A DNA stretch of 64,000 nt from contig CM035807.1 of the NCBI GenBank assembly GCA_020466095.1, positions 21,622,985 through 21,686,984 on the forward strand. The letters are read 5' to 3'. The translations under genes were made by a program, and so were the position numbers. The stretch's first letter is position 1. Each line of letters begins with the position of its first letter. This DNA is from Chlorops oryzae. Its lineage: Eukaryota; Arthropoda; Insecta; Diptera; Chloropidae. Shown here piece after piece: positions 23,113 through 34,302 of the stretch. The notes under the pieces are model-generated. The model made no database searches and was not told the origin of the DNA. It was given only the letters and a program-made list of their open reading frames with translations.

Positions 23113-25969
23113 GAAAGATATAATATCGGTTTGAAAAGCCTATTTAATGAATTGGTGGAAATCAGATAATTTTTTAGCGTATATTATAAAAAAATAAAAA
23201 TAAATTCATTTCATTCGTTAAAGGAGGCAAATTTATGCCTCTCAGTGTTGTTTTTGTAAATCCACCAAGTCGAAAAACCCAAAAAACCTGCAAATTGTAA
23301 AAAAAAAAATAATGTTGTTTTTTGCATGTTAATGAAACCCAGCTGCCTTTAATTTGGCTAAAAGATGTTAGATTTAAGCTTTAAAAGAAATAACAAAAAA
23401 GTAATTCTTTATCCCAAGATTTGCCTTCTTAATCATCTAGCCTAACCTTACCTAACAGAAACCTTTAAATGCCTTTCCTAGGAGCTCGCTTAAGTCAAAA
23501 TGCTTTTAGCAAAATCAAAGTAACTACAGCAATAATGAAATGAAAAATACACACACACATATATACATATATAGGTATATATAAAAGATAGTTATAAGTT
23601 ATTATAACCGCCTGAGTAATTGTTTATAATGAATATTTCGTAGAAAGTTGATAAGACTTAAAAGGACTAGACGATAATAAATAGACATGGTGCTTTAGCT
23701 CAAATATTAATATTCATTAAAAAAAAAAAGAACAATAATTAAATTTTAACAAAAGAAAAGTTGTAATTTTAAAAACATATAAAACTCTATGCTCAAAGTA
23801 CATTTGATGTTTGAACACTTATCCATTTCACTTTGGAAAATTTGATCATTTCGATTTTTATCTGTCTTGAAATATGATTATTTTCCAAATTAATTAAGGA
23901 CATAGGGCTGCTATACAACTATGTTACTCTGTATTTTACAAGTAGATCCCTCATTATCGGCTTATTGGCTTAGTTACTCAAAACATAGCAGAGCATAGCG
24001 AGTTGTGTGCCACAATAGCGTACCAAGAAAATACATTTAAATTTTGGAACTTTTGAGTATATCCATTTCTTTTATTCTTCCTTGTGCAATTTCGATTGTG
24101 GTGTACAAGTGCATGGCTCAATTGATCTTTGCTAGTTCTTCGGAATCTTTGCTGGGCATATCCATTGGTCTCAAGATCAAGTGATATTTTTTTATGCTAA
24201 TTAATGCTATATAATGATTAACTAAGCAATTTAATTTTCTCATTTCTTCTTCATTTTAGTTTTACTCACAGCATCTTATTACTCATGTACTTTGGGCCAG
24301 TAGAAAATAAAAATTAAAAATTAAATCGCCTATGTTCAACAATCACGACAAATAGTACACCTTAAATATATTTATTTATTTATTTAAATACATATTTATT
24401 TTTAAAATTTTTTATATAACATTTTATATAACTCAATATTTTGAAAGCTACTCAGAATTTAGCCAAGAATATTTTTTTTTTTAACATAAGTGGATTTTAA
24501 ATTTAACATTTTCAACAAGTTTTAAAGAAAATTTTTTCTATAAAATTTTTAAAATTTTGCACAAACATTTTAAGTTTCACAATTTTACGAACACAAACAA
24601 AAGTTTTTATCACTTTGGCATGGATTTTATAAAACAAACAAACAAAAAACTTTTAATATTGGCCAAACTTGAAATTATTTTTAAAGGTCCATTGAACTTT
24701 TTAATTTCTTTTTTAAAATCAGAACAAAAACTACATTTTTAAATAGCAAATCAGTGTCTTCACAACCTTTAAGATCAGTGCTTCTTAAACCTTGTTTCAA
24801 AAAAAAAAAAAAACTGATGGCATTTAGTAACGAAGCATTGATGATGAAATTGAAAAGAAGCAGTTTTAGATTATTTTAACCAGCGTTCTAATTTAAGTTA
24901 ATTTTAAACACAACAACAACACAACTAATTCTTCATGGAAAAAAAGAAAAACATAATTTAAAAAACTAAACTTTCATTATGAACTAAAATACTTCAACAA
25001 TTATATGGCTCAACATTATGAAAAAAAATCGAACATTTTTAGAACAAAAACAAAACAAAAAAGGTGTTTTAAAATAACGCAACTATCCACTTAAGATACA
25101 TAGTTTTCCTTTCCTCTTTGATTTATCCATCGTCGGGAATATTTTTGCACTAGAAATCAAATATTTTTAAAGTTATTCAATTGAAAAATTTTATTAGGCA
25201 GTTATAGTAAGAATATTCGTAAAGCCTTGCTAAGTTTTAAAAATTTTTTAAATTATATATATACATATATATATATATTAATATATTAATTATGCATTTT
25301 TAAATTAAGATAATTGATGGAGAAAAGAATATTAATAACAAAAACTAATAAACGTAATAATAATCACCGGAACACACATTGGGATCATACAGTTCAATAA
25401 TAAGTTTTAACAAATGGAAATAAAATTTAGATTTGTAATGTTAAAAATTGGAATGTATACGTGAGGATAGCTCTAATAAACATTATCCTAGCAGAAAGAA
25501 AAATATATATACATAAAAACAAACATACATATATGTACATGTATGTGTATGCATGTATGTGCTATGATGGGGATTTAAGAAATCAATAATACATTGCAAC
25601 TCATAAAAAGAGATTAATAATAAAAGATATGGTATGATTAAATTAAGCTAATAACCATACTCTAATTTTTTCCCACCTTTAAAATAAAGTTAAAATACCT
25701 ATACATATACATACAAATACAGCTAAAAACAGAGTTACTGAAACACGTTCATACATAGAATATATATATATATATAAATATTGATAAAAAAAAAACTGCA
25801 GTGCCGTAAAAAATTGCTTCCGATGTGTACATTCAAAATACTTATATACAATGCATATATTTATAAAGCAAGTACTTACAACTAAGCTTAGCATATACAA
25901 AGACAAAAGCTAAATATATATATTATATATATTAAAAATATCATATATATACAAAAAACTGCATATTGA

Positions 25970-26005
<36 letters not shown>

Positions 26006-28862
26006 CATATTAAATTGAGAATCGAAACCATCATACGATGTTATTAAAATGCTACTAAAATCCGAATAGCCTTAATTTATTGATCGTTCGCTCGGACGTG
26101 AGAATTCGGATAAACTGAAATGCTATAAAATTTCTCAGAGCTTGCGTTCATAAAATTTTTCGTTAGCCGTACTATTTCTGTATTAAACCGAATTTAAAGA
26201 AAGAAATGAAAATTGATTCTGTTAAAAGAAATTTCCCTCAGATAAATGAACGTAGATTACACAGAACAACAAGGAACTCACTTATTTTCCCACGGACGTC
26301 TACAACATGCCTTTTATTGTTGAATAACCGTTGCTCTATGAATGAGAGTCAAAAGCCTTCAAATCGAAAAAAATCTATCTACGAGGAACTTTAGGAAACC
26401 TTCGGAAACTCGTTCTTATGTAAAAAAAAAAAAACAGATTCTTTCAAAAAAATTTGAAGTATTGGTGCCTTAAGGAATTTGACTAATCCTAAAAAGGAAA
26501 AGAGGAATCCTTATTTTATATACAACATAGTCTTTTTTGTGTTCAATGCTTCGGCATGTTATGAGCAGGGCAAGAACAAATATTTAAATTGAGCCCTAAA
26601 AATATACAAATCAATATTCTGAAATGTTTCCGATGCTAAAACTCCGTTGGTTTCTTGCGAACACACACTATTTATACACACCTTCAGAAGGGTATTATCG
26701 AATTTTACGGATCACATAAAAGCTGGAACTAAGTTCCACATTGCAAATATTTATAAATTCATTTTCTTAAATATTGCGATGCATACTTTTAGGGCTCAAT
26801 TGAAATATTTTTGCCCTGGTTGCGAGGATTCGAATCTTCTAATCTTTTTTTCTATTCTTACGTTCACGTTATTTTTCCTTTTCACAATGAAACATATTTT
26901 AAAATCTTTCATTCATTTACATTCATTGGATGGTATTAATAATTTAGCAATTTCAATGGAAAGATAGGACCTGAAAAATTTTAGCTCATTTCATTAGGAT
27001 CCTGTTTGTTCAGTACATCTTCTGATTACTTATTTAGAAACATTGTTAAAATAATGAAGTTATAGAAATACAAATAATTTTCAATCAAATAAATCGTTGA
27101 TAAAGATTTTTGTTGCTTTAAAATAATGTTTAAATTCTTGTAAGTTGCTTTTGTGATCAAATGCAAAAAAAAAATAAATAAAAATAAATATTTAAAAAAA
27201 ACATTAAGAAAAAAAATAAATTATACAAATCAAAATTGTATTAATATAATGAAATATACACAAGAATTGCTATAGCTGAAAGAATTGGTATTTATTTTTT
27301 AAAACGTATACATAAAATAATAAATGAAAAAATATTTATATGTAGAAATAAGTGCTTAGTCTTATTGAAACAACCTGAATAATATGAATGAACGCAAAAG
27401 CGAAACAAGAAAATAAAAAATTTTATTAATTTAAAAACGCAGAGAGCCTTAAGCGAAATTTCTAATGTTTATCTGTTTATCAGCAATAATTCTTGTCCCT
27501 CTCTATCTCTCTCTCTCTCTCTCTTCTCTTTTATAAGTACACATTCAGCATAATTTCGTAGTTAGAAAACTTATAATAAATTTGTTTTGAAATACAAAAT
27601 ATCATGGACTTGAACTCGGATTTTAACAATCAAGTACATATTAAATGGTTTTATTAAACATTAAAAAGTAAAACAAAATCAAAAAACAAAAGCATGAATC
27701 GAAACTTCTGAAGATAACTTTTCATGCGAATTAAAAAAGAAAAAAATTATTAACTCAAAACCTCATAAAATAATAAAAAAAAAAAAAAGGAAATTGAAAA
27801 CTCAAACTGGACATTATTGCAATTATTGAAAATTAAATATGAATAATTATTATATATATATACGCATAATAGTGAACGAAATAAAAATGACAATATGTGA
27901 GCGTAAAATTTGTGTTAACTTTATATGATGAATAGCAAATACCCTTAAAAATAAAATGTGCGCAATGATAATAGTTGATTTGTTTTAAAAGTATATTTAT
28001 TTCCCACTAACAAAACAAGTAAATTACTACATTAAGAATTTATGCTTGCTGCATCATTAAATATCATGAAATATATAAATAAAAAATATTCTTATTCAAA
28101 TAATTTTTCTCTTATTTTACGTTGGGAGGATCAACCTATTAATGCATTTTATCCAAGAATGATTTTAAGAACTTTTAAATTTATTAACTCAGACCTGTAG
28201 ACGATGAACATAGAAATAGGTTTTGTATTACATCTTAAACTTTACAGATACTCTTACAGAGTTTAATTTATTTATTATTTTGATATATTTGTTATTTCAA
28301 CTTTATCGAAATTTGTATATTTTTATGGGGGGGATAAAGCTAGGCTTTAGTCAGACTTTGTTTAGTTCTTGATATGAAAGAATTTATTTATCAGCCCAAT
28401 TCTAAATATTCTAGGAGATTTTTTCCCTTCGGATTTGAAAAAAAAACCTCTTCCATTCGATACACACTGTAAAAGGAATAAAAAGGGAGCAAAAATTTCG
28501 AACATTTTTAAGCAAAGGTCATACCTTTCTCCTTTTAATTGACGCTTGGAATACTTCCTTTTTCTGATCATAACAATTTTCTCACTATTTTCAAAATCAC
28601 TGAACGAACTTAATTTGTATTACACAAACTTTCTTTGCACATGAAGTATTTTGAAAATTGTTCTGCGATCCAAATCGGTCATTTTTATCAAACTAAGCGA
28701 ACTTTTGTGACACCGCAAGCGATTGTAAATAATAAACTTACAAATATTACAATAATTTTCAGACATCTTTTTCAAAAAACAAAATTTTACACAATTACAT
28801 GACTAAAGGAGGCAACAAGTTCGACTAGTGCGCACAAGTAACAATAAACGCAACAAAAAAAA
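22909..28862. other. Convergent intergenic region between orb and PEX11-gamma, very AT-rich
   Basis: About 6 kb with no recognisable exon, many A/T homopolymers, (TA)n tracts near 23097-23112, 25259-25279 and 25977-26003, and a (CT)n run near 27508-27523. Some of this may be alternative 3' UTR of orb. I see no RNA gene or paired-end repeat. Confidence 0.5.
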
Positions 28863-31800
28863 TTACTTCAATCGTCGCTTGGCGAAAATTTGATAGATTC
28901 CTATTGCAGCCGACATTGTTCCGATTGCTCCAACTTGTAGTGTTGACAATTTTCCACCCCAAAGATATCCGTTTGGTAATGTACTAACGGCATGTGTGAA
29001 ATCCAGGGTCAAACGTAATAGTGAAAACATTTCAAGGCGATGTTTTTTCAAATCCATATCGTCTAAGGGAATTCTAAAAGGTAGGTATTAATTTCACAGA
29101 TTATAATTATGAATTGATCGATATATTTATTATTCGGATAAATTACTTGCTGGAATTAAAATTGGCTTTATTGATTTTTTGCTGATTCAAGCCAAAGTTT
29201 CTTAAGGTTCTGAAAAAAAAAAAAAAAAAATATCAGTTTTTGTACTTGATCAACTAAAATTTAAATGGAAATACCTCATCAAATTCAAATAAACGGAAAG
29301 TACCCAAAATATTGAATTCAGATTGTCCCAATTTTCGGGATTCTTAAGTTTGATAATACTATGTCCAGCAAGCCAACAGACCTTCTCGATTGGATAATAC
29401 AATAAATCAACAATATTGGCTGTTACTCCAAGAAATGCCATTAACCCATCGGATTCCTATTGAAGAGAAAAAAAAAAAAATTTATTAACAAAAGTTCTTT
29501 AAGTTGCCGTTCAAAATCAATGGAACAAAAGATGGAAAATAATATGAAATAAATCGAATGGCTTACACTTTGTCCGAGGCCATATTGCAAAGCATATTTA
29601 ACCATTGGTATGTCATCGATGAGACGCAATGTGGCACGCGCTCCTGATAATTTTGAGCTTGCAATTGCATATCGTTTAGCCAAATCAGGGTTGCGGCTCG
29701 CATGATATCCGGAAATTAGCTTGGCACTGTAACATAGAGCCTTCATAACCTGTGTGGGGGAGCAAAACAGAATATAGAAGGAATTACTTAAACTGTGCTT
29801 ACAAATTAAATTAAATAAACATAATAGAATAATAGAAAACTCCCTGAAGTGCTGATAAAAATTATTGCTTCAAGAAATTCAATTAAAGAAGAACCGGAAG
29901 TTATTATTGTAATATAATTTTAACAAGTAAGGGTGTTATAGTCAGGCGAGCCTGACAATAGAATACCCGACACAGACACACGTGTTAAAATAATTTTATA
30001 TCAAGAGGTGTTTAAGGCCATATGGGGGCCCAATACACCGACTTTTGTTATATTTCTTTATGAAAACTGCCCCTCTGCACGCCCTTTTCCAATTTATTGG
30101 AATTCTAATAGGAGGCTTAAATATCGCTCAAATCCTAAGATTGATTGAAATATTTGGAAAAGTCAGATTTTGAGGCAGTTTTGAGATTTTTGTGACAGAC
30201 CCTAGTACTGGAGGTACCCTTAATAATGGACCGATCTAGGAAATTTATTTTGGGAGAATGTTTATGGCTACAAAAGAAGCATTAAGTGCCAACTTTGCCT
30301 TCAAGTCCCACTTGAGTTCGGGTGTTAGGGGACAATTTTCGAAAACCGCCCTTCTGCCATGCCCACTTTTAAATTTTTGGACAATCGTATTACTTTGCCT
30401 TGAAAAATGTTCAAATATCAAATTTTCATCAGAATATGTTGAAAAACTTCGAGTTTAATGAGTAGTTTTTGTGATTTTCGTAACAAGACCCTAGTACTTA
30501 GAGGTACCCCTAAAAATGGTCCGATCGGGCATTCTTCGAACTTGTTCTTACTCATGTCCCTTTTAAGCACGCATACCAAAATTTTGTCAAGATAGCTCAA
30601 CTCCTTCGATAAGATAACTGTATACAAACTACGAGTAAGACGTTGACGAACAGACCAGACAGACAGACAGACAGACGACAGACCAGACAGACTAGACACG
30701 AAGACAGACAGACAGACAGACAGAAGCAACAGACAGAACAGACAGACAGACAGACAGAGCGGACAGACGGACGGACATGTCTAAATCGAATCTCCTGGTG
30801 ACGCTGATCATTTCTATATATATTTTGTATGGTCTATCTCGACTGGTTCTGGGTGTTACACACAACCACACAAACGCAATATATCCTCGACACAGAGTGT
30901 GTCGGGTATAATGATTGATTTTGAAGCTCTGATACGACCAAAAATATTTTCTTTTACAAAAAAAAAAAAAAATACAATTTTTGATACGCTTTTCGTTTCG
31001 GTTGATAATTCCTTAACTTAAAGCATTTATACAGAAAAAATTCGTTTATTTGAATTATTAATATACGAAATTTTCAGAAATTATAACATTTCAGAAACTA
31101 GAATTGGACCGAAAACAAAGTGGTTCTAATTTCTAAGGTTCTACTGTCTTTCTATTAAAAGCTATAAATAATTTAAAAAAAACCGTGGAAATGACGCATC
31201 TCCTAACAGGAAGAGTTTGAAAGCTATTCAAATATTTGAATATCCCGCAACTTTGCCTTTGAGTTTGTTTATATTGATTCTTTAGAAATTAAAAAACAAA
31301 AAAAAAATTAAGGGAAGAGTAAATAAACAAAAGTGATCCCACATTGTTCGGTCAGCATGACAATTTTTTTTTTCATTCGCACTGAAAGAAATAATTTGCA
31401 CATTACGTTGGTCAAATCACGATGATTCGGCAAGAATGAGTTCAAAAATGCAATTAATCTGGGTACTGATTATGCCGATTGCTCGGTTAAATGTCGACGA
31501 AATTGTCTTTTCAGCGTGACAATTTGATTTTTGGGGCATTCTAAAGAAGAATTTCAATATATTTTTGTCGAATCATGATGACTTTAAAAGAATGAATTCG
31601 AAAATGACTATAGTGTATATGCTTGAGGAGATGGAGGACTTAAGAGACTTCACCAAAAAAAAAAAAAAACTAAAAGATTTAATCCTAATATAAAAATAGT
31701 TTCCCACTTTTTGAGCGTTATGTGATCTTAGGGGACGTCAATTAATTACGTCAACAAAACTAGGGGGAGGAGTGGTCTAGAAAATCTCACCAAATCGAGT

Positions 31801-33426
31801 CCGAAAAAGTCTCACTGAAACTCACCTTAGGGGGGGGGAGGGGGTCCAAAGCTGGAGAAAATATGTTGACGTAATTAATGGATGTCCCCTTATGGACTTC
31901 ACTGCACTATTTGGAGCCTAATTCTATCGCATAGCTCGATTTAGTGTTGATGTCTTCGAGATCGATCTGTTAAGATTTTACAAGAATGAATTTGAAAATT
32001 GTGGACTTCATATCGCCATACTTTAGATGACTCTTTTTAAAACAAAGAGAATTAATTATTTTCTAAATATCAGTTCCTCGTTTGAGCTATGTGCACCGCA
32101 CCGTATGGATAAATCGAAGCAAAAAAAAAAAAATAGAAGGGAGAGAAAAATTAATTTTCTTTAAATGTTTATGTCGCATATGTTATTTTGTCGGTACCTT
32201 TTATTTTCTATATTTAGAGATCACAGAGATCAACCAAGAATAAATATTTGTGAGCAGTTTATTTGTCCAACCTCTTCGCACTCTAGCGATTCACATGTTT
32301 TTGCATTTTATTGTCGGCTCTAGGAATTCCTGCATACACACATGTGTAATGAGCGGAATGTACTTATTAGTACACACAGTTCAGCATAATGTCGTGAAAC
32401 AACAGGTTGAATTCAAGGTCGGTTTCTAGTTTATTTTGGGGACACGTTTACAATAAGAATTCAAAAAACCAGAACTAAAGTAAAAGTGTTGGAAGGCAGA
32501 AAGAAAGGAAAATTGAAAATTTACTACCGATCTTTTATTATTTAGAAAAGTAGGTTCCATATTAAAGCGAAATATTTTACAATAATTTAGATTTTGAGAT
32601 TATAAGGCGAGCATTTATTTTTATTAATTTTAATTAATTTTAAATTTAAATTCATTAAACTATAATATAAAAGGGAAAATTATACATATCGCCCCCTTGC
32701 TAATAAATCGACACAATTCAAAATTTTTTTAATCAATTTTTTTATGTTGGATTGCATTTTTCTGTAAGAAACCGAACACCTAGAAAATCAACGCTTATAT
32801 TGACTGATGCAGCATTCGATTGAGAGTAAAATAAAATTAGAAAAAATATTATTTCTCCTTAGTTTCAATAGAGATTGAATGATTTTTTTTTTTAATTTCG
32901 ATTAGAAAGGGTGGATATTTTTCAAAAATTTGGATACTCGATTTAGTGCAAGTGGTCTTGAATTTTTTCTTATTGAAAATTATAGGATATGTCAATACAA
33001 TAACAACATGGTTTTGATACTCGAATGTCTATCAGCTGATGCAATGTTTCTATTTTATTAATATTTGAAATAGTTCAATAAGACGCATCGTGGCAGTTAG
33101 TACAAGTACATATAAATACAAAAATCAGACCGCTACTTTGTTTTTGTAAATAACTCGCAAGTGCCAAAGTCAGCTGATGCTTGTTTAGCATATTAGGTTA
33201 TACCTAAAAAATTTCATACCTTTGTCTGCAAATAAATCTTCAACTGCGCGAAATGTCGCAATTCGTTCGGCAACGTTTATTTTATCCAGAAAGTTTGACA
33301 GTTGCAAGTTCATACAAAAAAGAAGAAGAACAAGTTCGTGGCAGCACCTTGTCACATTACCTTATCACGGCCGCCATAGGTATCAATAATTTCGCAGAAT
33401 TCATTTAATGCTTTTGTATTTGGCAT
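28863..33426 (-). CDS. Peroxisomal membrane protein 11, gamma type
   Basis: Five exons on the minus strand: 33361-33426, 29567-29749, 29275-29456, 29147-29209 and 28863-29073, giving about 234 residues, close to the size of PEX11-gamma proteins. It starts MPNTKALNEFCEIIDTYGGR, then KALCYSAKLISGY, the classic amphipathic N-terminal region of PEX11 that bends peroxisome membrane. The middle holds MAFLGVTANIVDLLYYPIEK and a C-terminal hydrophobic segment with many Gly/Ala residues precedes the basic end AKRRLK. PEX11 proteins elongate and divide peroxisomes. Intron 1 is 3.6 kb and holds a mini-me-like element and a Harbinger-like MITE. The first exon faces wda, 877 bp away. I recall a Drosophila PEX11-gamma gene, CG13827, in the same neighbourhood. 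Confidence 0.88.
29928..30911. mobile_element. Mini-me / helentron-type non-autonomous element with GTCT microsatellite
   Basis: Near the left end lies ATACCCGACACA and near the right end TGTGTCGGGTAT, an exact 12-bp subterminal inverted repeat. Just inside the right end is a (CAGA)n run, i.e. (GTCT)n on the other strand, followed by GGACAGACGGACGGACATG and GGTGACGCTGATCATTTCTA. This exact order is characteristic of dipteran mini-me elements, which are related to DINE-1/helentron non-autonomous elements. No target duplication is expected or seen. It sits in intron 1 of the PEX11-gamma gene. Confidence 0.75.
30652..30775. repeat. (CAGA)n proto-microsatellite within the mini-me element
   Basis: Tandem ACAGACAG units with interruptions (ACCAGACAG, GAGCGGACAG). 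This is the GTCY-type microsatellite that mini-me elements carry near one end. Confidence 0.85.
30912..31730. other. PEX11-gamma intron DNA, no feature
   Basis: AT-rich intronic sequence with no recognised exon, repeat end or RNA gene. Confidence 0.4.
31731..31889. mobile_element. Harbinger-like MITE, copy 2 (TTA duplication)
   Basis: TTA lies on both sides (31728-31730, 31890-31892). The ends read GGGGACGTCAATTAATTACG and, reverse-complemented, GGGGACATCCATTAATTACG, over 25 bp of inverted repeat. A 3-bp TTA duplication and GGG ends fit PIF/Harbinger. A poly-G run (31831-31839) lies inside. 159 bp, non-coding. Confidence 0.8.
31893..33360. other. PEX11-gamma intron DNA, no feature
   Basis: AT-rich intronic DNA. 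No exon, RNA gene or paired repeat ends recognised. Confidence 0.4.
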
Positions 33427-34302
33427 CTTTTTCAACAAAATATCTACTTTGATTGCAATTGTAACGGGTTTAAAAACGAAACAACACTTCTGGGAGTAAA
33501 AATTCTTCCAAAGACAACTTTATGTCCGACTTCTACGTAAACAAAAACTGAATGGTTATTCAGTGCTGCGATATTTATAGTTGTACGGTTATCAAAACAA
33601 GGCCCACCAGATGGGAAACGTCACCGAAATGCCAGTTTGTTGAACGATGTGAACGTTCGTGTAAACGGCCGCAATGAGTTGTTTATAATAATGTGCTGTT
33701 ATACACGGTGCGTTTTTTAAAGCGCGTTGTTTCACTCGCGTGTCGAGTTGGTAGGACGGCGGGGTAGAGCTGCCCTTGCATGTTTACATCTCAACACCGC
33801 CATCCTACAATCTCGACATGTGATTGACGAAAGTCGTCGTTCATATTATGCCACAAGACAAGCGAGCGACACGGTGGTTGTAGGCGAGGGACGTTCGGGG
33901 TAGAGTACCTTCTTGTCTTGTCGCATAATATGAACCACCACAAACGCGCGTTAAAAAACGCCTCGTGTATAATAGCTCAATGTTTCGCTTCATCTATAGA
34001 CTTACTCGAAAGTCAGACATGCCTAAAACATGTTCCGGAACATTTAGTTCGCAAGAGGCAAAGAAACTTATCTTTTTTCAACAAAAAGAGTCTTTCATTA
34101 ACGTGTAAATGGCCTCTTAGCTACCGTATAAGCGCAGTATATATGCGATCAAATAAACTGTTTCCATCCTCCCTCTTGTCATGCATGATAACAATTCCGG
34201 CTGGGATACACACAAACGCCAAAAACAGCTGTGAAAAACAATTTTAAATAAGTTGTTTGAAAAGAATAGAAAAAGGAACGCTTTGTGATTTTATGAACTA
34301 AC
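33427..34302. promoter_or_regulatory. Shared upstream region of PEX11-gamma (-) and wda (+)
   Basis: The two start codons face away from each other across 876 bp, so both promoters must lie here or in unseen upstream exons. More than a quarter of it is a palindrome-rich MITE (33702-33969). No TATA box is obvious; the 109-codon frame at 33918-34247 has no domain and is judged spurious. Confidence 0.5.
33702..33969. mobile_element. Palindrome-rich MITE in a divergent promoter
   Basis: The left end TACACGGTGCGTTTTTTAA and the reverse-complemented right end TACACGAGGCGTTTTTTAAC pair over about 25 bp, with TA on both sides (33700-33701 and 33970-33971). Internal inverted pairs include CATATTATGCCACAAGACAA against TTGTCTTGTCGCATAATATG, and TGTCGAGTTGGTAGGACGGC against a diverged GCCATCCTACAATCTCGACA. 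TA duplication suggests a Tc1/mariner-type MITE. Confidence 0.65.

Noticed and set aside
30652..30775. CRISPR-like short repeat array
   Set aside because: Simple (CAGA)n tandem repeat with no unique spacers, in a eukaryotic intron.
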